A stretch of DNA of 64,000 nt from JBFXCK01 sp050182275 (GTDB taxonomy: Bacteria > Pseudomonadota > Alphaproteobacteria > SHNJ01), in assembly GCA_050182275.1 (NCBI GenBank), contig JBFXCK010000001.1:214092-278091 (forward strand), read 5' to 3'. A program made the position numbers and the translations under genes. Under the pieces are notes generated by a model. It was given only the letters and a program-made list of their open reading frames with translations, was not told where the DNA came from and ran no database searches. Position 1 is the first letter of the stretch. Each line of letters starts with the position of its first letter. Shown here piece by piece: positions 50,498-58,060 of the stretch.

Positions 50498-51527
50498 TGC
50501 TAGTATCCGTATTGGCCGCTTCCAGCCAATCGGTTTGAAAGGGGCGGTTGGGGGGAGAGAGATTCAAATATTTGTAGCCGCTATCGCTTAAAATCCGTCC
50601 GCGCGGCGTGCGCTGGACCAGGCCTTGCTGCAGCAAGAAGGGTTCGATTACATCTTCAATCACATCGCGCTGTTCGCCCAGGAAAGCGGACAATGTTTCA
50701 ATCCCAACCGGCCCGCCGCCATATTGTTCGGCCAGGCTTTTTAAATAGCGGCGATCCATCGCATCCAAACCATGGGCATCGACTTCAAGTTTAAGTAAAG
50801 CTTCATTAGCCAGGCCCGCGTCAATTGATCGGGCTTTTTTCACACTGGCGATATCGCGCACGCGGCGCAGCAAACGCACGGCGATGCGCGGCGTGCCGCG
50901 CGCCCGCTTGGCGATTTCATTGGCGCCGTCGGCTTGCATGGTGAGGCCCAATAATTTCGCCGCCCGTGAAACGATTTTGGTTAAATCGGCCACATCGTAA
51001 AAATCAACGCGCAAGGGAATGCCAAAACGGTCGCGCAAGGGGTTGCTTAATAATCCGGTGCGGGTGGTGGCGCCGATCAAAGTGAATTTCGGCAAATCAA
51101 TCCGCACCGAACGCGCTGCCGGCCCTTCGCCGATAATAAGGTCAAGATGGAAATCTTCCATCGCCGGATAAAGCATTTCTTCAACCATTTTATTCAGGCG
51201 GTGGATTTCATCGATGAATAAAACATCATGCGGCTGCAAATTGGTAAGAATCGCGGCCAAATCGCCGGCCTTGGTGATCATCGGGCCGGAAGTGGCGCGG
51301 AAATTAACGCCCATTTCCTTGGCGACAATTTGCGCCAGCGTGGTTTTTCCAAGCCCGGGCGGGCCATGCAGTAAAACGTGATCGAGCGATTCTTTACGGG
51401 CAGAAGCGGCCTTCACAAAAATTTGTAAATTATCGCATAAGGTTTTTTGGCCGACAAAATCGCTTAAAGTTTGCGGGCGCAAAGTTGTTTCTTGACCGTC
51501 GGCTTCCTGAGCAGTTGCTTGCATCAT
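50490..51527 (-). CDS. ruvB: Holliday junction branch-migration helicase RuvB
   Basis: AAA+ motor that drives branch migration with RuvA. It has 345 residues. Walker A is GPPGLGKTTLAQ, Walker B LFIDEIHRLN, sensor 1 GATTRTGLL, and the Arg-finger region LRDRFG. The winged-helix C-terminal domain includes LSAFLGEQRDVIEDVIEPFL. The start at 51527 (or 51524) overlaps the ruvA stop. Confidence 0.97.
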   Translation of the reverse strand: MMQATAQEADGQETTLRPQTLSDFVGQKTLCDNLQIFVKAASARKESLDHVLLHGPPGLGKTTLAQIVAKEMGVNFRATSGPMITKAGDLAAILTNLQPHDVLFIDEIHRLNKMVEEMLYPAMEDFHLDLIIGEGPAARSVRIDLPKFTLIGATTRTGLLSNPLRDRFGIPLRVDFYDVADLTKIVSRAAKLLGLTMQADGANEIAKRARGTPRIAVRLLRRVRDIASVKKARSIDAGLANEALLKLEVDAHGLDAMDRRYLKSLAEQYGGGPVGIETLSAFLGEQRDVIEDVIEPFLLQQGLVQRTPRGRILSDSGYKYLNLSPPNRPFQTDWLEAANTDTSNG

Positions 51528-52132
51528 GCCGCCAGCTCCTTCAAGGCCAGCGGAATAATATCTTCAACCTTGGCGCTTTCTTTTAGTTGATTGCTTAAGG
51601 CCGCGACCGCTGCGAAGGCTTCGCTGCGGCCATAGCCAAGATTGATCAGGGCCGAAATCGCCTCTTCCTGCGCGCGCGCGGGCTTAGCTAAATTAATCGG
51701 CTTAACCGAAGCGCTTCCCCCTAAACTTAAATTGCCGAGCTTATCTTTTAATTCCATCACCACGCGGGCTGCCAATTTTGGTCCAACCCCATCGGCCTCG
51801 GCCACCGCGCTTTTGTCTTGCGCTATAATTGCTTGCAGCAATTGATCGGGTGAAAGGGTGGAAAGAATCGAAAGAGCGGCCTTTGGGCCAACGCCTTGCA
51901 CGGTTTGGAGGGTGCGGAATAAATCGCGTTCGGCCGCATCAATAAAACCAAAAAGCTGGAGCTTGTCTTCGCGCACATGAGTTTCGATAACCAGGTTGAC
52001 GCTTTGGCCAATCGGCGGGAGTGCGCCCAAGGTGCGCGCGGAAATGCTGATCAAATAACCGACACCATGGACATCAATAACCGCCAGGCCGTCACTGACC
52101 GAATCAAGAATGCCTTTTAATTTGCCAATCAT
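51524..52132 (-). CDS. ruvA: Holliday junction DNA-binding protein RuvA
   Basis: Tetrameric junction-binding partner of RuvB. It has 202 residues. The N-terminal OB-fold is MIGKLKGILDSVSDGLAVID. Two helix-hairpin-helix motifs include TVQGVGPKAALSILS and EADGVGPKLAARVVMELKDK. The C-terminal UBA-like domain III (EEAISALINLGYGRSEAFAA) contacts RuvB. It is cotranscribed with ruvC and ruvB. Confidence 0.97.
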   Translation of the reverse strand: MIGKLKGILDSVSDGLAVIDVHGVGYLISISARTLGALPPIGQSVNLVIETHVREDKLQLFGFIDAAERDLFRTLQTVQGVGPKAALSILSTLSPDQLLQAIIAQDKSAVAEADGVGPKLAARVVMELKDKLGNLSLGGSASVKPINLAKPARAQEEAISALINLGYGRSEAFAAVAALSNQLKESAKVEDIIPLALKELAA

Positions 52133-52156
52133 GGGCGGAGTGTAGCAGGCTCGATT

Positions 52157-52657
52157 TTATGAAACAATACGGGCTTTTCGATAGGCAAGGCTGCTTTGGT
52201 GATGGGCATGGCAAATGGCGACCGCCAAGGCATCGGCGGCATCGGCGCCCGTAAAGTTAAGATTTGGCAAAAGCCGTTTAATCATGAATTGCACTTGGCC
52301 TTTACCGGCATGCCCAGCGCCTGCAACCGCTTTTTTAATGTGATTGGCGTTATATTCCCCCACCGGCAAGCCCAGCAGGGCAGGGGTCATTAATACAATC
52401 CCCCGCGCTAAACCAAGTTTTAACGCCGAAGCTGGGTTTTGATTGACAAAAGTCTCCTCCACGGCCGCCATTTCTGGTTTATATTGAATAATAATTTTTT
52501 GCAGCTCTTGATGAATATGGGCAAGGCGCAAGGCAGTTTCCTGGCCGGCGGCAGTGGCGATAACGCCGGCAGCGATGCCTTTTAAATGAAATCCGTCGCT
52601 GTCAATCACGCCCCAGCCGGTGCGCTGCAAGCCGGGATCAAGGCCCAAAATCCGCAT
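52157..52657 (-). CDS. ruvC: Holliday junction resolvase RuvC
   Basis: Endonuclease that resolves Holliday junctions. It has 166 residues. The acidic active-site residues are in ILGLDPGLQRTGWGVID (Asp near residue 6), AAVEETFVNQNPASALKLG (Glu) and GADAADALAVAICHAHH (two Asp). It starts within the yebC stop (TGATG) and is followed by ruvA after 24 bases. Confidence 0.97.
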   Translation of the reverse strand: MRILGLDPGLQRTGWGVIDSDGFHLKGIAAGVIATAAGQETALRLAHIHQELQKIIIQYKPEMAAVEETFVNQNPASALKLGLARGIVLMTPALLGLPVGEYNANHIKKAVAGAGHAGKGQVQFMIKRLLPNLNFTGADAADALAVAICHAHHQSSLAYRKARIVS

Positions 52658-53406
52658 CAGGCGCTCAGCTTTTCCAAGAGGATAGGATCCAACTCGTAAT
52701 TCGCGAAAACATGCTGGACATCGTCATTATCTTCCAAAGCCTCAAGCAGTTTCAGGAGTTTTTCACCGTCTTCACCGCTGCTTGGGGTGGTGGTTTTGGG
52801 GGTCCAACCTAATTTAGCGCTGACGGGCGCGCCGAATTTTTTTTCTAAAGCTTCCCGCACCGGGCCTAGATCATTGGATTCGGTAGTGATGATGTGGGAT
52901 TGTTCATCGCTTGTCACGTCACTGGCGCCGGCTTCAATAGCGGCATCCATCATCGCTTCATCGCTGCCAGCGCTTTTGGGATAGGCGATTTCACCAACGC
53001 GGCTGAACATAAAACTCACGCTATTTGATTCACCCAAATTGCCGCCGTACTTAGTGAATAAGGAGCGGATCTCACCGGCAGTGCGATTACGGTTATCGGT
53101 TAAGCCTTCGATGATAATGGCAACACCGCCCGGGCCATAGCCTTCATAGCGGATTTCTTCGTAATTCTCGCCAGCTTCAGCACCGCTGCCGCGTTTGATG
53201 GCGCGTTCGATCGTATCCCTTGGCATATTGGCTTCCCGCGCCGCGACTAAAGCGGTTCTAAGGCGCGGGTTAGTATTGGGGTCGGGCGCGCCCGAACGGG
53301 CGGCCGTGGTCAATTCGCGGATCAGCTTGGTGAAGGCTTTCGCCTTCTTCTTATCTTGCGCCCCTTTGCGGTGCATGATGTTCTTATATTGTGAATGGCC
53401 TGCCAT
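52657..53406 (-). CDS. yebC: YebC/PmpR family regulator or translation factor
   Basis: A conserved 249-residue YebC-family protein. MAGHSQYKNIMHRKGAQDKK is the near-invariant N-terminus, with Gln-Tyr where most members have Ser-Lys-Trp. It is followed by RLRTALVAAREANMPRDTIE, the YEGYGPGGVAIIIEGLTDNR segment seen here only in part, and an acidic C-terminal domain (ALEDNDDVQHVFANYEL). Members have been described as transcription regulators and, more recently, as translation factors for polyproline stalls. It stands immediately before ruvC, the widespread order. Confidence 0.95.
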   Translation of the reverse strand: MAGHSQYKNIMHRKGAQDKKKAKAFTKLIRELTTAARSGAPDPNTNPRLRTALVAAREANMPRDTIERAIKRGSGAEAGENYEEIRYEGYGPGGVAIIIEGLTDNRNRTAGEIRSLFTKYGGNLGESNSVSFMFSRVGEIAYPKSAGSDEAMMDAAIEAGASDVTSDEQSHIITTESNDLGPVREALEKKFGAPVSAKLGWTPKTTTPSSGEDGEKLLKLLEALEDNDDVQHVFANYELDPILLEKLSA

Positions 53407-53582
53407 GGTATCCCTTTTCGCCCTGGTTTATACCTGTGTAGCTAAAACCTGCCTTCGAGGCAATTCCTTACCAAAACCTTAAAAATTCGTAGCTTTAAGA
53501 GCGTCGCTTTGGCAAAGTTAACCTTGTTTAACATTTATTTACCCAACTCAGCTTTGATAAGGTAGGAGTTCTAGGATTTCTG

Positions 53583-54152
53583 ATGGTTGAGCAAAGCCCC
53601 ACCTACCGGCTCGACCGCCTCAACGTATTGGTGGTCGACGATAGTAAGCATATGCGGCATTTGATCCGCACGCTTTTGAACGCCTTTGGCGTCGGCTATG
53701 TCCAGGAAGCTGGAGATGGCAAGGAAGCTTTTGTGCGTTTGTGCCAGCAAGGCTATGATCTTGTTCTAACCGATGTGGTGATGGAACCGGTTGACGGTAT
53801 TTCATTCATCGAGCGCGTGCGCAAAGGCAAAGACAGTCCCGACCCCTTTATCCCGATTATCGCGGTTACCGGTTACACCGAGCAATTCCGCGTTTATCAA
53901 TTGCGCGATGTGGGGGTCACCGAAATTTTGGCCAAGCCGATTTCCGCGCAAGAATTAGCGGCGCGTATTAGCGCGGTTATTGAAAACCCGCGCCCCTTTG
54001 TCCGCACCAAAACTTATTTCGGTCCCGACCGCCGCCGTCACAAGGAAGGCGAATTTTTCTATGATGGGATCGAACGCCGCCGGAGCAACCAAGGCAGCGG
54101 CATGAGCTTAAGCGATCCCGGATTAACGGCCGCGGCCGAAGAAGAAGTTTAA
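53583..54152 (+). CDS. CheY-like response regulator
   Basis: A 189-residue single receiver domain with a C-terminal extension. The acidic pocket is VLVVDDSKHM (Asp19, Asp20), the phospho-acceptor is Asp64 in DLVLTDVVMEPVDG, the Thr switch is in AVTGYTEQ, and the conserved Lys is in ILAKPIS. Residues 130-189 are Arg-rich (FGPDRRRHKEGEF, ERRRSNQGSG) and contain no known DNA-binding domain. It forms a pair with the Hpt-like protein 14 bases downstream. A TTAA-spaced motif lies upstream. Confidence 0.9.
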   Translation: MVEQSPTYRLDRLNVLVVDDSKHMRHLIRTLLNAFGVGYVQEAGDGKEAFVRLCQQGYDLVLTDVVMEPVDGISFIERVRKGKDSPDPFIPIIAVTGYTEQFRVYQLRDVGVTEILAKPISAQELAARISAVIENPRPFVRTKTYFGPDRRRHKEGEFFYDGIERRRSNQGSGMSLSDPGLTAAAEEEV

Positions 54153-54166
54153 GGGCGGGGGACAGC

Positions 54167-54994
54167 ATGTCCATCAAAAATCGCCGCCCCCGCAAAGCGC
54201 CTCAGGTGATTGACGGCACTGTGCCGCCGCCTGCCGCCCCTCCACCCGCGCCGCCGCCGGCCAAGCCCAAGGAAGACCGGGCGGAATTTCAGTACGATCC
54301 TTCGATGGCCACGCCGCCACCGCCGCCCGATCCCGTTTTTGAAACGAAAAAAGCGGCTAAAGGCAACGTGCGCCGTCAACGCAATGATGTGGCGGTGCAG
54401 GATTTTACCGTTTCGGCGCCTAAGAAAGTTGAACCGAAAAAAGAATTTTTAGTCGAATTTGTTCACTCGCCCAACCGCATCCGTAAAAAAGTTGGCGATG
54501 GCACAACTTTCGATAAAGGCTTGATTCATAAAGCGCAAGAAGCGGTTAAACATTTGGCCGGCCATTTTTTGGAAGCGACCCATTTTGATTTACGTGAATT
54601 AAATGATGCGTACCGCTCGGCCAAAATTGCGCAGGAAACCAATAAAGATCCATCCCCTTATATGTCGCGTATTTATAAAGTGATTCACGATATTAAAGGC
54701 GGCGGCGGTTCGTTCGGTTTTCCCTTGGTCAGCCGGATTGCCGAATCCTTATGCTGGTTCACCGAAGGCTTAACCCACCCGGCCGAGCCCGATTTGCAAA
54801 TTATGAAAGCGCATATCGATTCCTTGACCGTGGTGGTGCATTTAAAATTAAAAGGCCATGGCGGCGAAGTCGGCCAATTAATGGCCGAGGGCCTTGAATT
54901 ATGCGTCGCCAAACGCAAAGCCCATGATCCCACAGCGGTGCAATTCGATCTCGGCAAATTCATGGAAAAATTAAGAGCGACGGGAACGACTTAA
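54167..54994 (+). CDS. Histidine phosphotransfer (Hpt)-like protein
   Basis: A 275-residue protein. The N-terminus to about residue 60 is very Pro-rich (PPPAAPPPAPPPAKPKEDR). The C-terminal half is helical and contains IHDIKGGGGSFGFPLVSRIA, which matches the Hpt pattern HxxKGxxxxxG, with the candidate phospho-His at 174. It probably exchanges phosphate with the adjacent response regulator. No histidine kinase is encoded nearby. GGGGGA precedes the start. The 3' end overlaps the convergent GNAT gene by 4 bases. Confidence 0.8.
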   Translation: MSIKNRRPRKAPQVIDGTVPPPAAPPPAPPPAKPKEDRAEFQYDPSMATPPPPPDPVFETKKAAKGNVRRQRNDVAVQDFTVSAPKKVEPKKEFLVEFVHSPNRIRKKVGDGTTFDKGLIHKAQEAVKHLAGHFLEATHFDLRELNDAYRSAKIAQETNKDPSPYMSRIYKVIHDIKGGGGSFGFPLVSRIAESLCWFTEGLTHPAEPDLQIMKAHIDSLTVVVHLKLKGHGGEVGQLMAEGLELCVAKRKAHDPTAVQFDLGKFMEKLRATGTT

Positions 54995-55728
54995 CGGCCG
55001 GGCATACTGCGGTGGCCTAGGGAATAAGCCATTCTTTTCCACAATCGGTCGGCGGTTTCGCCCTGGATTTCTTGCATTTCGCCGCGGCTCAATTCACTTC
55101 TAACTGCAGCGGGGCTTTTCAGGGCGGTTAAAAAAGCTTGTAAGTCCTCGATCCGAAAAACAATACGCTGGCTAACCGCGCGCTCTTTGTCAATCATTAG
55201 GACAGGTTGTTGACGCGGTCCCAGTTTTACCGGGGTTAATTCAAAGCCGCTGATTACCGCGCCCAATTTATGCCAATGATTCAGCCAAAAACTTTTATTG
55301 AAGCGGGAAATGACCACCATGGCGGCTTGGCAATTTTGTTCGATGAACCATTGGGTGCGCCGTTCAATTAAATGTGTGCTGATTCCATAGCCGCGATAAT
55401 CGGCAAGACAAAAAGACTGATCGTATTTGCCCAATTTTTTCCCGGCTTCATCTTTGATGATTGCGCCTTGGGTAACGGCAACGATACTATTTTCCGGCTG
55501 TTTCACCACCAGGAAAATTTTTACATCACCGCCTAGCCGCGTAAAATCAAGCGGCCAGTGGGGAGTTGATTCAGCGATAATTTTACCGTATCCATCAAGC
55601 TGGTTATACCAAGGCGACGCATAGGCAGCATAACCGCGCCATGTAGCCAAAGCCATTGCCCGCGCCGCCTCGGCATCGCCGTGAACAGCTTCGCGGATGA
55701 CAATATCTGCCGGTAATGGACGCAACAT
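54991..55728 (-). CDS. GNAT-family N-acetyltransferase-like protein
   Basis: A 245-residue protein with one GNAT-like domain: IVIREAVHGDAEAARAMALA at the start, KIFLVVKQPENSIVAVTQGA for the central strands, and a CoA-loop-like CLADYRGYGISTHLIERRTQ. The C-terminal 70 residues are outside the domain. The substrate is unknown. It lies between ymdB and the Hpt gene in a segment that is otherwise the conserved ymdB-yebC neighbourhood. Confidence 0.7.
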   Translation of the reverse strand: MLRPLPADIVIREAVHGDAEAARAMALATWRGYAAYASPWYNQLDGYGKIIAESTPHWPLDFTRLGGDVKIFLVVKQPENSIVAVTQGAIIKDEAGKKLGKYDQSFCLADYRGYGISTHLIERRTQWFIEQNCQAAMVVISRFNKSFWLNHWHKLGAVISGFELTPVKLGPRQQPVLMIDKERAVSQRIVFRIEDLQAFLTALKSPAAVRSELSRGEMQEIQGETADRLWKRMAYSLGHRSMPGR

Positions 55729-55755
55729 TTACCCTTTTCCTTGTTTATTTTTATA

Positions 55756-56544
55756 CTAATTCTTTATTTGCAGCGGCGTAATCGCTTTCGCCAGGCCGGT
55801 TTTATCATCCGTTTCAATAAGTGTAGCACATAATGTGCCGGGGCCGCTAGCGGGTTGTAATTTTTCGGTCGGCAGTTTGCGCAAGAAGCGTTGAATGGGC
55901 AGGATTTTATCGAAACCGATCACCGAATCAAAGTCGCCACACATGCCAATATCGGTTTGAAAGGCGGTGCCGCCGGTTAAAATCCGGGCATCTGCCGTTG
56001 GAATGTGGGTGTGAGTGCCGACCACGGCCGAGACGCGGCCATCCAAATGATGGCCGAAAGAATTTTTCTCGGACGTCGCTTCGGCGTGGAAATCGACAAC
56101 AATCGCCTGTACCGATTGACCGAGCGTATGTTTAGCCAATTCTTGATCAAGGGCGCGGAACGGGCAATCCATGTCGTCCATGAATAAACGCCCCAGCGCG
56201 TGAATCACCAAAAGCTTTTGCCCATTGGCGAGCGTGAAAACCTGGCTTCCCCGCCCCGGGCAGCCGGGCGGATAATTGATGGCGCGGATGGTTTTGCTAT
56301 CGCCATCGACATGGGCCAGCATTTCGCGTTGATCGAAACCGTGATTGCCAAGCGTTACGGCATCGGCGCCGGCATTATAAATTTGCCGGCATAAATCGGG
56401 TGTCGTGCCAAAGCCGTGCGCGGCGTTATCGACATTAACGATCGCGAAGTCAATTTTGTGTTCTTGCTTTAAACGGGGCAATAAGGCAGCCACTGCATCG
56501 CGGCCGCTTCGCCCCACAATATCGCCGCAAATAAGAATACGCAT
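55756..56544 (-). CDS. YmdB-family metallophosphoesterase
   Basis: A 262-residue member of the YmdB (TIGR00282) phosphodiesterase family, which hydrolyses cyclic nucleotides in characterised relatives. The metal-binding elements are ICGDIVGRSGRDAV, NVDNAAHGFGTT, TLGNHGFDQ, VVDFHAEATSEK and VVGTHTHIPTAD. The usual Glu-Asn of the second motif appears as Asp-Asn. It follows the 5-FTHF cyclo-ligase gene after 6 bases and probably shares its transcript. Confidence 0.9.
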   Translation of the reverse strand: MRILICGDIVGRSGRDAVAALLPRLKQEHKIDFAIVNVDNAAHGFGTTPDLCRQIYNAGADAVTLGNHGFDQREMLAHVDGDSKTIRAINYPPGCPGRGSQVFTLANGQKLLVIHALGRLFMDDMDCPFRALDQELAKHTLGQSVQAIVVDFHAEATSEKNSFGHHLDGRVSAVVGTHTHIPTADARILTGGTAFQTDIGMCGDFDSVIGFDKILPIQRFLRKLPTEKLQPASGPGTLCATLIETDDKTGLAKAITPLQIKN

Positions 56545-56550
56545 GGAGCT

Positions 56551-57135
56551 TTAAGATGCTCCGCATTTCAATGCGCCGCCTTCGGTGATCACCCAATCCA
56601 GGGGGGCGTCATGGCCTTCATGCGGCACAAAGGGAACTTGCTGGGCGGCGTAAGCCAGGCCAACTGCGATAATCGGGCGCGATTTGCGCAAATTTTGCAA
56701 TGTGTAATCATAAAACCCGGCGCCGTAACCCAAACGATAGCCGGCGCGGTCGAAGGCAATCAAGGGCACGATTAAAATATCGGGTTCGGCTGCGGGCGAT
56801 TCGGCGGGCGGCACTTTGGTGCCGGCATAACCCTCAACCAATTCCACGCCCGGCTGCCAGCGCCGGAAAGTAAGCGGGGTTTTGGGCTGCACCACCACCG
56901 GCAGCACCACGCGGTGGCCAAGGGTGATCAGTTCTTTCAATAAAGGCTGCGTGTCTAATTCCGAGGTCAACGGCCAATAGCCGGCGATGCAGGTATTATC
57001 TTCTAGATTAATGGTGCGCAAAAAATGTTCGGTGACCAAGCGTGCGGCCTGGGCGCGCAAGCGTTTATCAGCTTCGATGCGGCTAGCCAATACGCTTTGG
57101 CGTAAATCTTCTTTGGCTTGTTCGATCGACGTCAT
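56551..57135 (-). CDS. 5-formyltetrahydrofolate cyclo-ligase
   Basis: Converts 5-formyl-THF to 5,10-methenyl-THF with ATP. It has 194 residues. The N-terminal basic region is typical (EQAKEDLRQSVLASRIEADK), followed by IAGYWPLTSELDTQPLL and the nucleotide-binding loop YRLGYGAGFYD near residue 140. Its position directly downstream of 6S RNA and zapA is conserved in proteobacteria (ygfA/fau). Confidence 0.94.
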   Translation of the reverse strand: MTSIEQAKEDLRQSVLASRIEADKRLRAQAARLVTEHFLRTINLEDNTCIAGYWPLTSELDTQPLLKELITLGHRVVLPVVVQPKTPLTFRRWQPGVELVEGYAGTKVPPAESPAAEPDILIVPLIAFDRAGYRLGYGAGFYDYTLQNLRKSRPIIAVGLAYAAQQVPFVPHEGHDAPLDWVITEGGALKCGAS

Positions 57136-57157
57136 CTCGAAAATTTGTTCCTATCTA

Positions 57158-57320
57158 ACACGGTGACCGCTTTGCCGTTGGCCTGACTGTTCCGCCATGG
57201 CCCATAAGACCAAGTGGGCGCCATATAACTAGACCACGATCAAGTTAGGGACGGCTCCCAAAGCAGATAAATATCGGCCCAGGGGATTAGCGGCCTAACG
57301 CGCATTGCAGCCACCGCCTT
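57158..57320 (-). ncRNA. ssrS: 6S RNA
   Basis: Regulator of sigma70 RNA polymerase that mimics an open promoter. On the minus strand the block CCCCTGGGCCGATATTT (plus 57269-57285) matches the most conserved part of 6S RNA. The closing stem CGGTGGC/GTCACCG (57310-57316 with 57161-57167) and an inner stem CGTTAGGCC/GGCCAACG with one bulged A support the long-hairpin form. The location between zapA and the 5-FTHF cyclo-ligase gene is the classical ssrS site. Ends are approximate. Confidence 0.88.
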
Positions 57321-57326
57321 ATCACT

Positions 57327-57659
57327 CTAGGCCTTTTTCAAGCTTTCCACAATATGGTCTGCCTGGTTAGCAAGCTTACCCAATTTGCCTACCAAAAGGT
57401 TTAGTTTTTCCGCGCCAACCGCGCCATCTAGCTGGTTTTTAAGCCCGTCCAGTTCCGTATAGGCATCGGAAAGCTCATCGGCGATCAGAAGCGTCGCCAT
57501 CACCAAAAGCCGCGCTTCGCCGATTTGGCCAATGCTGGCGGCAATATCCTTAACCCGCTTGTCGATATAATGGCTAAGTTCGGTGACATGGCTTTCCTGG
57601 CCGTCATCGCAGGCAACCGTATAGACATAACCGTTAATAGTAAGCGTAACTTGTCCCAT
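57327..57659 (-). CDS. zapA: Cell division protein ZapA
   Basis: FtsZ-ring stabiliser of 110 residues. The N-terminal globular head (VTLTINGYVYTVACDDGQES, VTELSHYIDKRVKDIAAS) is followed by a C-terminal coiled-coil (LLIADELSDAYTELDGLKNQ). It follows the small coiled-coil gene at 57666, with 6S RNA immediately downstream. Confidence 0.93.
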   Translation of the reverse strand: MGQVTLTINGYVYTVACDDGQESHVTELSHYIDKRVKDIAASIGQIGEARLLVMATLLIADELSDAYTELDGLKNQLDGAVGAEKLNLLVGKLGKLANQADHIVESLKKA

Positions 57660-57665
57660 ATTTAT

Positions 57666-57902
57666 TTAAGCAGCGACGCTGCCTTCCAAACGTTTAATAG
57701 TTGTATCCAGGCGCTGTTCGACATTTTGTACAGTTTGAAGAAGAGTTTCATAACGGGTACGGCTTTCGGACAGTTCTTTTTTTAGGCGTGTCAATTCTTC
57801 GGCTTGAGCACGGTGGCGGTCGGTCATTAGTTGTTCGAGTTTGGCCATCGCTTGGCTTAAACGGTCGGTGACTTTATCAACAGACTCAATCTCGGTTGCC
57901 AT
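57666..57902 (-). CDS. Small coiled-coil protein upstream of zapA (DUF4164-like)
   Basis: A 78-residue, almost fully coiled-coil protein (LSQAMAKLEQLMTDRHRAQ, ELTRLKKELSESRTRYETL) with no signal peptide. Alphaproteobacteria frequently carry a DUF4164-type gene in this position before zapA. A role in division with ZapA, similar to ZapB, is inferred from context. It is divergent from tkt. AAGGAG precedes the ATG. Confidence 0.8.
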   Translation of the reverse strand: MATEIESVDKVTDRLSQAMAKLEQLMTDRHRAQAEELTRLKKELSESRTRYETLLQTVQNVEQRLDTTIKRLEGSVAA

Positions 57903-58060
57903 TTTTATGACTCCTTCGCAAAAGCTTGGAACGGGCCTAGCATAGGGCCGAATGGCAAGGGCGTCAACGGGGGGAAAAGTTCAAACTTAGGATTGACGAA
58001 AGCCTTTTACCCAGGCATCTTGCGGCCAGTTTCAAGCCTTTGTATATATTCAAGGAAATC

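Noticed and set aside
53518..53532. A confident CtrA binding site
   Set aside because: The spacing between TTAA halves is 6, not the consensus 7. Kept only as a hint in the findings.
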